DNA from: Streptomyces griseus
GTDB lineage: Bacteria; Actinomycetota; Actinomycetes; Streptomycetales; Streptomycetaceae
Length of the DNA stretch: 64,000 nucleotides
Reading direction: 5' to 3'
Assembly: GCF_001715295.1 (NCBI RefSeq)
Contig: NZ_MDKB01000002.1
Span: 2,221-66,220, forward strand
Part shown: positions 36,728 through 47,014 of the stretch, in pieces
Position numbering within the stretch: position 1 is the first letter of the stretch
Layout of the letters: the number at the start of each line of letters is the position of its first letter
Position numbers and translations under genes: made by a program
Notes under the pieces: generated by a model
What the model was told of the DNA's origin: nothing
The model's database searches: none
What the model saw: the letters and a program-made list of their open reading frames with translations, nothing else

Positions 36728-37705
36728 TCAGGACCCTTCGTGGGACGAGCCGTGGGCCCGTCCGTAGGCCGCGATCAGCTCACGCGACCGCTGTACGTCG
36801 TCGGCCATGGCCACGAGCAGGTCATCGACCGAGTCGAACTTCAGCATGCCGCGCACGTACGCGAGGAAGTCCACGGCGACGTGCAGCCCGTACAGCTCCA
36901 GGTCGACGCGGTCGATCGCATACGCCTCGACGGTCCGTTCCGTGCCGTCGAACTGCGGGTTGGTGCCGACCGAGATCGCGGCGGGCATCGCCTCGCCGTT
37001 CGCAGTGAGCCAGCCGGCGTAGACGCCGTCGGCCGGGATCGCCGTGTGGGGCAGCGTCTCCACGTTCGCCGTCGGGTAGCCCAGCTCGCGGCCGCGCTGC
37101 GCGCCGCGGACCACGATGCCCTCCACCCGGTGGGGCCGGCCCAGGATCTCGGCGGCTCCCTCGACGTCGCCCCGGGCGATCAGGCGGCGGGTGAGCGTGG
37201 AGGAGAACGGCTCGCCGTCCCCGGCCTCCCCGCTCACGAAGAGGTCGATGACCTCGACCTGGTAGTCGTACGTGCGGCCGAGCTCGGCCAGGAGCTCGAC
37301 GTTCCCTGCGGCCTTGTGGCCGAAGCGGAAGTTCGGCCCCTCGATCACCAGCTGTGCGTGCAGCTTGTCGACGAGCACCTTCACGATGAACTCGGCCGGC
37401 GCCAGCTTCGAGAAATCGGCCGTGAACGGCAGGATCAGCACCGCGTCCACGCCGAGGTCCGCCATCAACTCGGCACGCCGGTGGTGCGGGGCGAGCAGCG
37501 GCGGGTGCGTACCCGGGCGTACGACCTCGCTGGGGTGCGGGTCGAAGGTCACGACGACGGACGGAACGCCCAGCTCGCGCGCCCGCTCCACCGCCCGGCC
37601 GACGATCAGCTGGTGCCCGCGGTGCACCCCGTCGTAGGAGCCGATGGTGACGATGCTGCGTCCCCAGCCCTCGGGGATGTCCTCCAAGCCACGCCAGCAC
37701 TGCAC
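36728..37705 (-). CDS. ribF: Bifunctional riboflavin kinase/FAD synthetase
   Basis: A 325-residue RibF that phosphorylates riboflavin to FMN and adenylates FMN to FAD. The N-terminal nucleotidyltransferase domain has GSYDGVHRGH (the HxGH-type motif; the common Asn is Ser here) and the EGPNFRFGHKAAGN segment. The C-terminal flavokinase domain starts near 185 with GRELGYPTANV and ends in the YVRGMLKFDS region. It starts at GTG with GAGGAG about 10 bases upstream. It follows the large NTPase-containing gene's 3' end by 42 bases and belongs to the conserved rpsO/ribF/truB neighbourhood, here split by other genes. Confidence 0.94.
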   Translation of the reverse strand: MQCWRGLEDIPEGWGRSIVTIGSYDGVHRGHQLIVGRAVERARELGVPSVVVTFDPHPSEVVRPGTHPPLLAPHHRRAELMADLGVDAVLILPFTADFSKLAPAEFIVKVLVDKLHAQLVIEGPNFRFGHKAAGNVELLAELGRTYDYQVEVIDLFVSGEAGDGEPFSSTLTRRLIARGDVEGAAEILGRPHRVEGIVVRGAQRGRELGYPTANVETLPHTAIPADGVYAGWLTANGEAMPAAISVGTNPQFDGTERTVEAYAIDRVDLELYGLHVAVDFLAYVRGMLKFDSVDDLLVAMADDVQRSRELIAAYGRAHGSSHEGS

Positions 37706-37747
37706 TGTGACCGCTCCTCGCCCGAACCTGTGTACGTGTGTGTGTCC

Positions 37748-40700
37748 TTACGCAGGTCTAAGACTGCCATGCTCACGTCCCGCCGACTGCATCGGCACCG
37801 TCATCGCCGGCTGCGGACCGTCCAGGGCCTCCACCGTGCGCCGGACGCCGGGGCCCACGACCACCGCCCATTCCCGGGGGGCGTCGGCCAGCCACCCGGT
37901 GACGAGCGCCGCGAAGCCGGGCACCTCGCGGGCGAGGTCGACGAGTTCGCGGTCGAAGCGCGCGGCCCCCTCGGGCGTCCGTACGAGGAGCATCCCGGTG
38001 CGGTGCACCATGGCCCTCGTACGCGCTCGCGGACGCCGCCCGGAACCGGTGGCCGCGGCCCGCAGCAGGGCGGCCGGCACCTCCGGGTCCCGGCCGGTGT
38101 CCTGCTCGAAGTCCAGCAGCACCTCCGTCAGCTCGTCCCGCGACGGCCTGGACACCGCACTCCCCGGGGCGGAGAACACCCGGGCCAGCGCGGCGCGCAC
38201 CGCAGGCGGTACGGGGGGCTCCCGCAACAGGCCGGTCACCAGGGGCAGCAGCAGCGCGCGGGCGGCAGGGCCGTGCTCGAGCCGGCGCTCCACGTACGCG
38301 GCCACCCGGTCCGCGGCCCCGGGGCCCGGGTGGGTGTCGATGTACTGCCGCAGGAGGCCGGGGGCGTGCAGGGCCAGCGCGGGGGCGTCCGTTCCCGCCA
38401 GCTCCCGCAGGACGTCGTCGGCGGGCTGCCCGGGCAGCGCCAGCCGGGCGTGCAGCGCGGCGAGCACCGGCTCGGGATGCTCGGCGGACACCTCGGCCAG
38501 CAGGGCCACGGGCAGCCGCGGGTCCCCGGCGGCGAAGACCCGCAGGGCCTGGGGCAGGTACCGCCCGGCGGTGTGCGGATCCCGGACGAGGAGGGTGAGC
38601 GCCTGGGCGTGCAGCACCGCGTCTGCCGGGCGGGCGAGGAGGGCGAGGGCCGCGCCGCGCAGCAGGACGCGGTCGTCGTCCGAGGTAGCGAGGTTCGCGG
38701 TCCGCGTGGCGTGGACGGCGGCGGCCGCCCGGCGTTCGGGCCGCTCCTCGTCACGGGCCCAGCGGTCGACGGCCCGGCAGAGCGCGGACGGCTCGTCCTC
38801 GGCGAGGGCGGCGAGGAGTTCGGCGGCGCGCGGATGCGGCAGGTCGACGAGCGCTTCCGTCAGGTCGTCGACCGCGAGCTCACGGCGGGCGTACAGCAGG
38901 GCCTGGGCGGCCGCCGCCACGGTGAGCCGCATCCCCGCGCCGTCCTCGGTGTGCAGCGGGGTCTCGTCGTCGAACCAGCGGCAGAGCAGGGGCTGGACGG
39001 TACGGGGGCAGGCGGTGAGGCGCCGGGCCACGGCGTCGAGGTAGCGCTCCTCACCGTCGGGGCGCGGAGCGCTGTCGGCGGGCACGAGCCGGCGCAGGAG
39101 GTCGAGGCGGTCCGCCTCCGGAAGCCGGATCCGCCGCCAGAACCAGGGGCCAAAGGCGGCGTACGGGCCGGGCGCGGCTCCCCCGTCGTCCCGGGAGCGC
39201 CGGGTGACCCGCCCGGCGAGCACCCGCAGCACACCGAGGTAGGGCAGTGCGTCGGGCACGCGCAGCAGGCTCTCGCGGAGCACGTGGGCCGCCCACCAGG
39301 CCGCGTCGGCGTGCCGGCCTGCCGGGGGGCCGCCCCGGCCGGCCGACAGGCGGTCCATCGCCCCGATCAGGTCGGCCATGCGGTGGGCGGGCGCGGCGCT
39401 CCCCCTGCGGCGTTCCAGCAGGAGCATCGCCTGGATCACCGGGCCGATACGGTGACGCGGTACCGGGAGGTTGCGGGGCTCCGCCGGGACGGACGGTACG
39501 CCCGGCTCCGCCGCGGCCACCGGGCCCGTCAGCTCCGCCGGGCGTGCCCGCCCCGCCGCCACCGGCCGTACCGGCACCGCGGGTCCCGCCCGGTCCGGCC
39601 GGGTGAGGGGCCACGCCTCCCCGCCCTGCCCGCCCGGGCCGGCCTGCTCCGGCCCGTCCTCCGCGTGCCAGCGGTGGACCAGCGACCGCAGCGCGGCGTC
39701 GAGATCCAGGTGGGCGCCCTGCAGCCAGTCGCCCAGTTCCTCGTCGGCGAAGCGGTATCCGGCGCCCGCCGGGACCAGGAGGCCCTCGGTGAGGACCGCC
39801 GACGCCCACCCCGTGCGCCAGGGGAAGATCTCCTCGAAGGCCGCCCTGTCCAGCTCGCCCTGGCCCGGCCCGAGGCAGCGCCGGGCCACCTCGTGGACCC
39901 GGCCGGCCACCTTCGCCGCCAGTCTGCGGACGGCCGTCCCCCGGAGCCGGGGTTCGGCCTGGGAGCCGATCCGGACGGCGATCCGTACGCACGTCAGGTC
40001 CAGATGGGCGGCGAAGACCTCGTCCGTGCCCGGCCGCCCGGGCACGTCGGGCGGCAGTGCCTCCCGCACCCCGGCGAGCAGACGCAGCGTGAGGGGGTGC
40101 CGGTCGTGGCCCGGAGCGATCGCCCCCGGCGGGATGCCGTACCGCTCCCTGGCCCGTTCGGCCTGCCCGGCGGTGAGGTCGCCGAGCCGGACCGCGGGCG
40201 GAAGTCCCCGGGCGGGCCGCTCCGGGACGTGCAGGGCGCCGGGGGGATACAGCGCCCCCGCGGTCTCCCAGTGCTCCGGGCGGCAGGCGACGACCATCCG
40301 CGCGCCGTGGGAGCGGAGCCAGCCGGCCGTCCCCCCGGTCCACGCGACGAGCCGGTGGGCCAGCGGCGGGGGCATCTCCTCCGGTCCGTCCACCACGACC
40401 AGCAGCGGGCTGCCGGACGCGGCGGCGAGGGCGGCGATCCGTTCGGGGGTGGCCGTCGCCATGTCGCCCGGTGCGCCGGCGGCGGCGACGATCCGCGCGG
40501 AGCGGCGGAGCACCCGGGCCATCGCGTCGGCCACGCAGGTGTCCTCGGCCAGCAGGTCGGCCCCGCGCAGCCAGAGCGTGAGGGCGGGTACGGCGCCGCG
40601 GGCCCGGCGGGCGGCCAGCTCGGCCAGCTCGGTGGTGCGGCCCGTCCCGGGTCCGCCGACCAGGCCCAGCACGGAGCCCGTACCGGTCTCGAAGGCGGTG

Positions 40701-41437
40701 AACTCGGCGCCGATGTAAGGGCGTTCCACCGGCTCCGCACCGTCCGGACGGCCCGGGTGGCCGAGGGAGGTGGCGGTCAGCTGCAGTGCTCCGGCGAGGT
40801 TGAGGTCGCATCCGTAGCCGGGAACGCTGCCGGCGTTGCGCCGCAGCAGCTCGCGCAGTGGCCCGTGCCCCGCGCCGGCGGTGATCGGCACCACGAGCCC
40901 GGCCGCCTCGTGTCCGGCGCGCAGAGCGGTGGAGAGCACCCCGAGGACGGCGCCGGTGCGCGGATCGGTCACCGGTCCGCCGACGGCTGCCCCGCCCGAA
41001 CGCACCGCGTCGCGCCCGTCCGTGCCGAGGGCGAGCTCCAGGGTCTCCCCCAGCGCGTGCTCGCGCCCGCCCTCCGTGTACGTGGCAGGCGTCGTCCCGA
41101 GTACCCGCGCCTCCCGCAGGCCGTGGGCGGCGATCCGCACGTACGTGCCCGTCTCGATCCGGTCGCGTACGGCGATGGGGAGCGGCTCCACGTCGAGGAT
41201 CCCGGGCCCGCCGGTGCGGAGCAGGGCGAGGCCGAGCTCCGGCAGGGCGGTGATGTCGTCGGGGCCGAGTGCGCGACTGCGGCCGTCCGCCGTGTGCAGC
41301 ACCACGCCTCCGGCCGGGGCGACGGCCTGATGGCAGGTGAGTACGGTGCCGCGGTCGTCCGCGACGAACCCGGTCCCCCGCGGCCGGCCGGCCGCGTCGC
41401 AGATCCTCACCAGTGCCGACCGGTCCCCGCTGCCCAT
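37748..41437 (-). CDS. Trypsin-like domain/NTPase/helical-repeat protein
   Basis: A 1229-residue three-part protein. Residues 1-185 form a trypsin-like fold (TGFVADDRGTVLTCH with His36). The catalytic Asp position reads Gly69 (ELGLALL), and the GDSGGPV position reads AAVGGPV (Val152), although Ser147 in RSGGAAV might replace the nucleophile. From about 240 comes a P-loop NTPase with GGPGTGRTT (Arg267 in the Lys position) and Walker B LLVVVDGPEE (Asp350), laid out like STAND ATPases. From about 560 to the end is an Ala/Leu/Arg-rich alpha-helical repeat region. It lies between truB and ribF on the same strand, separated from truB by a terminator. A sensor or stress-response role is conjecture. 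Confidence 0.75.
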   Translation of the reverse strand: MGSGDRSALVRICDAAGRPRGTGFVADDRGTVLTCHQAVAPAGGVVLHTADGRSRALGPDDITALPELGLALLRTGGPGILDVEPLPIAVRDRIETGTYVRIAAHGLREARVLGTTPATYTEGGREHALGETLELALGTDGRDAVRSGGAAVGGPVTDPRTGAVLGVLSTALRAGHEAAGLVVPITAGAGHGPLRELLRRNAGSVPGYGCDLNLAGALQLTATSLGHPGRPDGAEPVERPYIGAEFTAFETGTGSVLGLVGGPGTGRTTELAELAARRARGAVPALTLWLRGADLLAEDTCVADAMARVLRRSARIVAAAGAPGDMATATPERIAALAAASGSPLLVVVDGPEEMPPPLAHRLVAWTGGTAGWLRSHGARMVVACRPEHWETAGALYPPGALHVPERPARGLPPAVRLGDLTAGQAERARERYGIPPGAIAPGHDRHPLTLRLLAGVREALPPDVPGRPGTDEVFAAHLDLTCVRIAVRIGSQAEPRLRGTAVRRLAAKVAGRVHEVARRCLGPGQGELDRAAFEEIFPWRTGWASAVLTEGLLVPAGAGYRFADEELGDWLQGAHLDLDAALRSLVHRWHAEDGPEQAGPGGQGGEAWPLTRPDRAGPAVPVRPVAAGRARPAELTGPVAAAEPGVPSVPAEPRNLPVPRHRIGPVIQAMLLLERRRGSAAPAHRMADLIGAMDRLSAGRGGPPAGRHADAAWWAAHVLRESLLRVPDALPYLGVLRVLAGRVTRRSRDDGGAAPGPYAAFGPWFWRRIRLPEADRLDLLRRLVPADSAPRPDGEERYLDAVARRLTACPRTVQPLLCRWFDDETPLHTEDGAGMRLTVAAAAQALLYARRELAVDDLTEALVDLPHPRAAELLAALAEDEPSALCRAVDRWARDEERPERRAAAAVHATRTANLATSDDDRVLLRGAALALLARPADAVLHAQALTLLVRDPHTAGRYLPQALRVFAAGDPRLPVALLAEVSAEHPEPVLAALHARLALPGQPADDVLRELAGTDAPALALHAPGLLRQYIDTHPGPGAADRVAAYVERRLEHGPAARALLLPLVTGLLREPPVPPAVRAALARVFSAPGSAVSRPSRDELTEVLLDFEQDTGRDPEVPAALLRAAATGSGRRPRARTRAMVHRTGMLLVRTPEGAARFDRELVDLAREVPGFAALVTGWLADAPREWAVVVGPGVRRTVEALDGPQPAMTVPMQSAGREHGSLRPA

Positions 41438-41582
41438 GCCTCAGACGGTAGGTGCCGGATGATCGGTACGCGTAGCGCGCAGGGCGAACGCGCCCCCCGC
41501 ACACCCCCCAGTCACTCCGAGCGCCCGTCCGGTGGGGTGAAAACGCCGGCTTCCCTGGACAGGGATGGCCGGCGGAGGGGGA

Positions 41583-41620
41583 TCGTGGAGCGGGCATCGG
41601 GAGGACTGCCCGCTCCACGA
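41583..41620 (-). terminator. Terminator after truB
   Basis: tcgtggagcgggca and tgcccgctccacga form a 14-bp perfect stem with a ten-base loop, 23 bases beyond the truB stop. It closes the DUF503-rbfA-truB transcript. Confidence 0.85.
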
Positions 41621-41643
41621 CGGGACGGCTGTACGGACTCTCG

Positions 41644-42549
41644 TCAGGCGAAGACGGCGAGGCTCCTGGCCTTGCCCTTCTGCTCCTCGACCAGCACGAG
41701 GAAGGTCCCGTCGGGCCCGAAGACGGCGACCGGCCCGGGCGGAGAGGCCGGCATGTCCAGCCGTACGCCGTTGAGCAGCAGCCTGGCCCGTTTCTCGTCC
41801 ACGTCCCACCGGGGGAACGCGGAGGCGGCCGCCTCGGACACCGGCATCACCGTCAGCTCCTGCTGGTGCTGCTCGAGCGTCCTGGCGGCGTCGAGCCCGT
41901 ACGGGCCGACCCGGGTGCGCCGCAGCGCGGTCAGATGCCCGCCGACGCCGAGCCCGGCGCCGAGGTCGCGGGCCAGCGCCCGGACGTACGTCCCCGAGGA
42001 GCAGACGACCGAGACGACCAGGTCGACGACGGGCGTGCCGTCCTCCGCGACGGCCTCGCGGACGTCGTAGACGCGGAAGGAGGAGATGGTCACCGGGCGG
42101 GCGGGGATCTCGAACTCCTCGCCGCCCCGCACCCGGGCGTACGAGCGCTTGCCGTCGATCTTGATGGCGCTGACCTTGGACGGCACCTGCATGATCGCGC
42201 CCGTCAGCGCGGCGACCCCGGCGTCGATGCCCTCCCGCGTCACGCCCGAGGCGTCGGTGGACGAGGTGACCTCGCCCTCCGCGTCATCGGTGACGGTGTC
42301 CTGGCCGAGCCGGATCGTCCCGAGGTACTCCTTCTCGGTCAGTGCGAGATGGCCGAGCAGCTTCGTCGCCCTCTCGACGCCGAGCACCAGGACGCCGGTG
42401 GCCATCGGGTCCAGCGTGCCGGCGTGACCGACCCTGCGGGTGCGGGCGATACCGCGCATCTTGGCCACGACGTCGTGCGAGGTGAAGCCGGACGGCTTGT
42501 CGACGATGACAAGGCCGTCCGGCGTCCTGTCCTGCTTGTTCTGCGTCAT
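41644..42549 (-). CDS. truB: tRNA pseudouridine-55 synthase
   Basis: A 301-residue TruB that makes pseudouridine 55 in the T-arm of tRNA. The family signature GHAGTLDPMATG contains the catalytic Asp. The KRSYARVR and CSSGTYVRALARDLG motifs line the active site. A C-terminal RNA-binding region follows, as in actinobacterial TruB. The ATG overlaps the rbfA stop (ATGA), indicating coupled translation, and the gene ends in a strong terminator. Confidence 0.95.
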   Translation of the reverse strand: MTQNKQDRTPDGLVIVDKPSGFTSHDVVAKMRGIARTRRVGHAGTLDPMATGVLVLGVERATKLLGHLALTEKEYLGTIRLGQDTVTDDAEGEVTSSTDASGVTREGIDAGVAALTGAIMQVPSKVSAIKIDGKRSYARVRGGEEFEIPARPVTISSFRVYDVREAVAEDGTPVVDLVVSVVCSSGTYVRALARDLGAGLGVGGHLTALRRTRVGPYGLDAARTLEQHQQELTVMPVSEAAASAFPRWDVDEKRARLLLNGVRLDMPASPPGPVAVFGPDGTFLVLVEEQKGKARSLAVFA

Positions 42550-43010
42550 GCGGACGGCGAACCCTCGTCGTTCCCGTCGGACTCGTCGTCCTCGGGCTTG
42601 CGGTACGGGTCCGCGTCACCGGCGTAGGCCGCGCCGGAGGACGCCTCGCGGACCTTGGCGTCCGAGGCGCGTGCCCGGTCGAGCAGATCCTCGATCGCCT
42701 TGGCGTTGTCCGGCAGGGCGTCCGCCACGAAGGACAGGGTGGGCGTGAACTTCGTCCCCGCCGCCGCGCCGACCGCCGAGCGCAGGACGCCCTTGGCGCT
42801 CTCCAGGCCGGCGGCCGCGCTCGCCCGCTCCTCGTCGTCACCGTAGACCGTGTAGAAGACCGTGGCCTCCCGCAGGTCGCCGGTGACACGGGTGTCCGTG
42901 ACGGTCACGTGTGTGCCCAGACGCGGGTCCTTGATACCGCGCTGCAGTTTCTCGGCGACCACCACCTGGATGAGGTCCGCCAGTTTCTTTGCCCGCGCGT
43001 TGTCGGCCAC
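42546..43010 (-). CDS. rbfA: Ribosome-binding factor A
   Basis: A 154-residue RbfA that assists maturation of the 16S rRNA 5' end and the 30S subunit. The KH-like domain includes KDPRLGTHVTVTDTRVTGDL (core IKDPRLG) and the TPTLSFVAD segment. An acidic, disordered tail ends in DDESDGNDEGSPSA. The GTG start has AGAAGGA a few bases upstream. It begins 15 bases after the DUF503 gene and overlaps truB. Confidence 0.94.
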   Translation of the reverse strand: MADNARAKKLADLIQVVVAEKLQRGIKDPRLGTHVTVTDTRVTGDLREATVFYTVYGDDEERASAAAGLESAKGVLRSAVGAAAGTKFTPTLSFVADALPDNAKAIEDLLDRARASDAKVREASSGAAYAGDADPYRKPEDDESDGNDEGSPSA

Positions 43011-43025
43011 TGGTCCTTCTCCTTC

Positions 43026-43325
43026 TCAGCCATCGTCTTCGTCGCTGTGCAGCCGCCGTCGTACGGACAGCAGCTCCACCTCAGGCCGGTTCGCGATCAT
43101 GCGTTCGCACCGGTCGAGTACGTCTGTGAGGTGTCCGGTGTCCCCGGAGACCACGGCAAGACCGATCTCGGCCCTGCGATAGAGGTCCTGGTCGCCCGTC
43201 TCCGCGACGCTCACCCCGAACCTGCGGTGGATCTCGGCGACGATCGGGCGGACGACGGAGCGTTTCTCCTTCAGCGACCGTACGTCGCCGAGGAGAAGGT
43301 CGAAGGACAGAGTCCCCACATACAT
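43026..43325 (-). CDS. DUF503 family protein (YlxP-like)
   Basis: A 99-residue DUF503/YlxP-family protein, ferredoxin-like in fold. The conserved MYVGTLSFDLLLGDVRSLKEKR start fixes the ATG (core LLGDVRSLKEKRSVV), followed by the RFGVSVAETG and IGLAVVSGD segments. It lies between infB and rbfA, its usual place in Gram-positive bacteria, where it is thought to work with ribosome maturation. No strong ribosome binding site is visible. The infB terminator lies upstream, so it may have its own promoter. Confidence 0.88.
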   Translation of the reverse strand: MYVGTLSFDLLLGDVRSLKEKRSVVRPIVAEIHRRFGVSVAETGDQDLYRRAEIGLAVVSGDTGHLTDVLDRCERMIANRPEVELLSVRRRLHSDEDDG

Positions 43326-43407
43326 GAATGTCCGGATGTCCCGCCGGTTCGGGGTCTGGGCCCCGCCATCGCTTGGCGGGGACACCAGAACCGTACACGG
43401 AACGGCC

Positions 43408-43446
43408 GGGGCCGATCGACGGGAATACGACCCGTCGACCGGCCCC
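43408..43446 (-). terminator. Terminator after infB
   Basis: ggggccgatcgacggg and cccgtcgaccggcccc pair over 16 positions with one mismatch and a seven-base loop. It lies 47 bases beyond the infB stop. Confidence 0.8.
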
Positions 43447-43493
43447 GACCTCCCAGGAGGGACCGGGAGTCACCCCCCGGCCCTCCCCGTGGA

Positions 43494-46400
43494 TCAGCCT
43501 CGCGGCTTCTCGCGCATCTCGTACGTCGCGATGACGTCGTCGATCTTGATGTCGTTGAAGTTCCCGAGGTTGATACCGCCCTCGAAGCCTTCGCGGATCT
43601 CGGTGACGTCGTCCTTGAAACGGCGCAGACCGGAGATGTTGAGGTTCTCCGCGATGACCTTGCCATCACGCAGCAGGCGCGCCTTGGTGTTGCGCTTGAC
43701 CTCACCGGAGCGGACCAGCACACCGGCGATGTTGCCCAGCTTGGACGAGCGGAAGATCTCGCGGATCTCCGCCGTGCCGAGCTCGACCTCTTCGTACTCC
43801 GGCTTGAGCATGCCCTTGAGGGCCGCTTCGATCTCTTCGATCGCCTGGTAGATGACCGAGTAGTACCGGACGTCCACGCCCTCGCGCTCGGCCATCTGCT
43901 CGGCACGCCCTGCGGCGCGCACGTTGAAGCCGATCACGATGGCGTCGGAGCCGGTCGCCAGGTTGATGTCCGACTCGGTGACCGCACCCACACCGCGGTG
44001 CAGGACCCGGATGTCGACCTCTTCACCGACGTCGAGCTGGAGCAGCGAGGACTCGAGAGCCTCCACCGAACCGGACGCGTCGCCCTTGATGATGAGGTTG
44101 AGCTCCTGGACCAGACCGGCCTTGAGCGCCTCGTCCAGGTTCTCCAGGGAGAACCGGACACCCTTGCGGGCGAAGTTGGCGTTGCGCTCACGGGCGGCAC
44201 GCTTCTCGGCGATCTGACGGGCCGTACGGTCCTCGTCGACCACCAGGAAGTTGTCGCCGGCACCCGGCACGTTGGTGAGACCCAGTACCAGGACGGGGGT
44301 CGAGGGACCCGCTTCCTGGACGTTGTTGCCGTTGTCGTCGAGCATCGCCCGGACACGGCCGTACGCGTCGCCGACGACCATCGTGTCACCGATGCGCAGC
44401 GTGCCGCGCTGGACGAGGACGGTCGAGACGGCACCGCGGCCGCGGTCGAGGTGGGACTCGATCGCAATACCCTGCGCGTCCTGCTCCGGGTTGGCCCGCA
44501 GGTCGAGCGAGGCGTCGGCGGTGAGGACGACGGCCTCCAGCAGTGCCTCGATGTTGAGGCCCTGCTTGGCGGAGATGTCGACGAACATCGTGTCGCCGCC
44601 GTACTCCTCGGCCACCAGACCGAACTCGGTGAGCTGACCGCGCACCTTGGTCGGGTCGGCACCCTCGACGTCGATCTTGTTGACCGCGACCACGATCGGC
44701 ACGTCGGCCGCCTTGGCGTGGTTCAGCGCCTCGATCGTCTGGGGCATCACACCGTCGTTCGCCGCCACCACGAGGATCGCGATGTCGGTGGACTTCGCAC
44801 CACGGGCACGCATGGCGGTGAACGCCTCGTGACCCGGGGTGTCGATGAAGGTGATACGGCGGTCCTCGCCGTTGACCTCGGAGGAGACCTGGTACGCACC
44901 GATGTGCTGCGTGATACCGCCGGCCTCGCCCGCGACGACGTTCGTCTTGCGGATCGCGTCCAGCAGCCGGGTCTTACCGTGGTCGACGTGACCCATGACA
45001 GTCACGACCGGCGGACGGGAGACCAGGGCCTCCTCGCCGCCCTCGTCCTCGCCGAACTCGATGTCGAAGGACTCGAGCAGCTCGCGGTCCTCCTCCTCGG
45101 GGCTGACGATCTCGAGGACGTAGTTCATCTCCTCGGCGAGGAGCTTCAGCGTCTCGTCGGAGACGGACTGTGTCGCCGTGACCATCTCGCCGAGGTTCAT
45201 CATCACGGCGACGAGCGACGCCGGGTTGGCGTTGATCTTCTCCGCGAAGTCGGTGAGGGAGGCACCGCGCGACAGACGGACGGCCTGTCCGTTGCCGCGG
45301 GGCAGCATGACGCCGCCGACCGACGGGGCCTGCATGGCCTCGTACTCCTGGCGCCTCTGCCGCTTCGACTTACGGCCACGACGCGCGGGACCGCCGGGAC
45401 GGCCGAACGCACCCTGTGTGCCACCACGGGCACCCGGGCCGCCGGGACGTCCACCGAAGCCGGGACGGCCGCCGAAGCCGCCGCCACCGCCGGGACGGCC
45501 TGCGCCGCCACCGCCACCGGGACCACCGGGACGGCCTGCGAAGCCGCCACCGCCGCCACCGGGACCGGCCGGACGGCCTGCGAAGCCGCCGCCACCGGGA
45601 CGACCGCCGCCGCCACCGGGACGACCGCCGCCGCCACCGGGACCACGGCCACCGCCACCGGGACCACCGCCGGGACGCGGACCCGCGGCGGGACGCTGCG
45701 GCATCATGCCCGGGTTCGGACGGTTACCCGAGGGGGCACCGCCCGGCCGGGGAGCCTGCGGACGGGGCATGCCGCCGGGGGAAGGACGTGCGCCACCCTG
45801 GCCCTGCGGGCGCGGGGCGCCGCCGGGACCACCCTGCGGGCGCGGGGCGCCGGGGCGCTCCTGACCGCCGCCGGGGCGCGGGGCACCGCCGGGACGGGGC
45901 GCCTGGGGGCGCGCCATGCCGGTGGAACCGCCGGAGGTGAAGGGGTTGTTGCCCGGACGAGGGCCGGCCGGGCGTGCGCCGGGCCGTCCGGAGGCACCCG
46001 GTGCGCCCTGGCCGGCGGGACGCGCGGGGCGGTCGCCGCCACGCTCGCCACCACGGCCGCCGTCACGCTGACCGCCGGCCGGAGCCGGACGGGCGGGGCG
46101 GGGACCGGGGGTGGCACCCGAGGGACGCGGGGCCTGCTGGGGTGCGGCCGGCTGCTGGGCCGGGGCCGGTGCCGAGAACTCGGCGGCGGGCACCGGAGTG
46201 ACCGGGGCCGGCTTCGGCGCGGGCTTCGGGCCCGGACGCGGGCCTGCGGAGGGTGCCGCGGGGGTGCTGCTCACCGGGGTCTCGGCCGCGGCCGGCTTGG
46301 GGGCCGGGGCGCCGGGCTTCGGGGCAGCGGGACGTGCCGCAGCGGCCGGGGAGGGCGCTGCGGGCTTCGCGGGGGCGGCCTTGCGGGGCGCCCCGGGCTT

Positions 46401-46586
46401 CGCAGCGGACCTGCCGGCGTTGCCGCCGGGCCCCTGCAGTGCGTCGGTCAACTTGCGTACAACCGGCGCCTCGATCGTCGAGGACGCCGAACGGACGAAT
46501 TCACCGAGTTCTTGGAGCTTGGCCATGACGACCTTGCTCTCGACGCCGAACTCCTTGGCGAGTTCGTATACCCGGACCTTAGCCAC
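43494..46586 (-). CDS. infB: Translation initiation factor IF-2
   Basis: A 1030-residue IF-2, the GTPase that delivers initiator tRNA to the 30S subunit. An N-terminal IF2N domain ([20 protein letters not shown], up to about 50) precedes a long Pro/Gly/Ala-rich linker, in which plus-strand 45400-45720 encodes dense Gly/Arg/Pro repeats. The G domain starts near residue 515, with G1 GHVDHGKT at about 530, DTPGHE and NKID. Domains II-IV follow. The GTG start has AAAAGGAG about 8 bases upstream. It follows ylxR and is closed by a terminator. Confidence 0.96.
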   Translation of the reverse strand: MAKVRVYELAKEFGVESKVVMAKLQELGEFVRSASSTIEAPVVRKLTDALQGPGGNAGRSAAKPGAPRKAAPAKPAAPSPAAAARPAAPKPGAPAPKPAAAETPVSSTPAAPSAGPRPGPKPAPKPAPVTPVPAAEFSAPAPAQQPAAPQQAPRPSGATPGPRPARPAPAGGQRDGGRGGERGGDRPARPAGQGAPGASGRPGARPAGPRPGNNPFTSGGSTGMARPQAPRPGGAPRPGGGQERPGAPRPQGGPGGAPRPQGQGGARPSPGGMPRPQAPRPGGAPSGNRPNPGMMPQRPAAGPRPGGGPGGGGRGPGGGGGRPGGGGGRPGGGGFAGRPAGPGGGGGGFAGRPGGPGGGGGAGRPGGGGGFGGRPGFGGRPGGPGARGGTQGAFGRPGGPARRGRKSKRQRRQEYEAMQAPSVGGVMLPRGNGQAVRLSRGASLTDFAEKINANPASLVAVMMNLGEMVTATQSVSDETLKLLAEEMNYVLEIVSPEEEDRELLESFDIEFGEDEGGEEALVSRPPVVTVMGHVDHGKTRLLDAIRKTNVVAGEAGGITQHIGAYQVSSEVNGEDRRITFIDTPGHEAFTAMRARGAKSTDIAILVVAANDGVMPQTIEALNHAKAADVPIVVAVNKIDVEGADPTKVRGQLTEFGLVAEEYGGDTMFVDISAKQGLNIEALLEAVVLTADASLDLRANPEQDAQGIAIESHLDRGRGAVSTVLVQRGTLRIGDTMVVGDAYGRVRAMLDDNGNNVQEAGPSTPVLVLGLTNVPGAGDNFLVVDEDRTARQIAEKRAARERNANFARKGVRFSLENLDEALKAGLVQELNLIIKGDASGSVEALESSLLQLDVGEEVDIRVLHRGVGAVTESDINLATGSDAIVIGFNVRAAGRAEQMAEREGVDVRYYSVIYQAIEEIEAALKGMLKPEYEEVELGTAEIREIFRSSKLGNIAGVLVRSGEVKRNTKARLLRDGKVIAENLNISGLRRFKDDVTEIREGFEGGINLGNFNDIKIDDVIATYEMREKPRG

Positions 46587-46726
46587 TTCGCTCCTTTTAG
46601 GTCCGGGTTACCGCCGGACCGTCGCTACTTCATGGGCGTACTCATCGCGTACTCATCGAGTGCTCATCGCAATCTCGACCTACTTCCAACTCGCGAGGTA
46701 CCTGACCGCACGGGGACCCGTGCCGT

Positions 46727-47014
46727 TCATTTTTCCTGCTGTGTCACCCGCTCGACGAACCGCTGCAGTACCGCGGTGCCGAACGGCCCCTTGGCCTTGA
46801 AGGCCCGGGGGAATGCCCGGCGGCGGACCGCCAGGTCGAGACAGACGGAGGCGGGGTGCAGATACGCACCCCGGCCGGGCAGCGTACCGCGTGGATCAGG
46901 GACGACCTCTCCCTCGTCCACCACGGTGCGCAGCAGCTCGCTCTTGGCCGCCCGCTCCCGGCATCCCACACAGGTTCGCTCGGGGCAAGCGCGGGCGTGC
47001 GTCCGGCCAGACAC
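46727..47014 (-). CDS. ylxR: YlxR-family RNA-binding protein
   Basis: A 95-residue YlxR (DUF448) protein with the family signature RTCVGCRERAAKSELLR and the GRGAYLHPASVCLDLAVRR region (core GRGAYLH). It has a basic surface and probably binds RNA. The GTG start is preceded by GGAGG at 11 bases. It sits between nusA and infB, the usual operon position. Family members have been linked to regulation of RNase P or transcription, but the role here is not shown by sequence. Confidence 0.93.
   Translation of the reverse strand: MSGRTHARACPERTCVGCRERAAKSELLRTVVDEGEVVPDPRGTLPGRGAYLHPASVCLDLAVRRRAFPRAFKAKGPFGTAVLQRFVERVTQQEK

Noticed and set aside
39051..41618. Open frame of 855 codons on the minus strand
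   Set aside because: It overlaps the trypsin/NTPase gene in another frame on the same strand; the translation is dominated by Arg, Gly, Pro and Ala without motifs.
45400..45720. Dense short tandem repeats that might look like a repeat array or CRISPR
   Set aside because: They encode Gly/Arg/Pro repeats of the IF-2 linker in frame; there are no conserved repeats with unique spacers.
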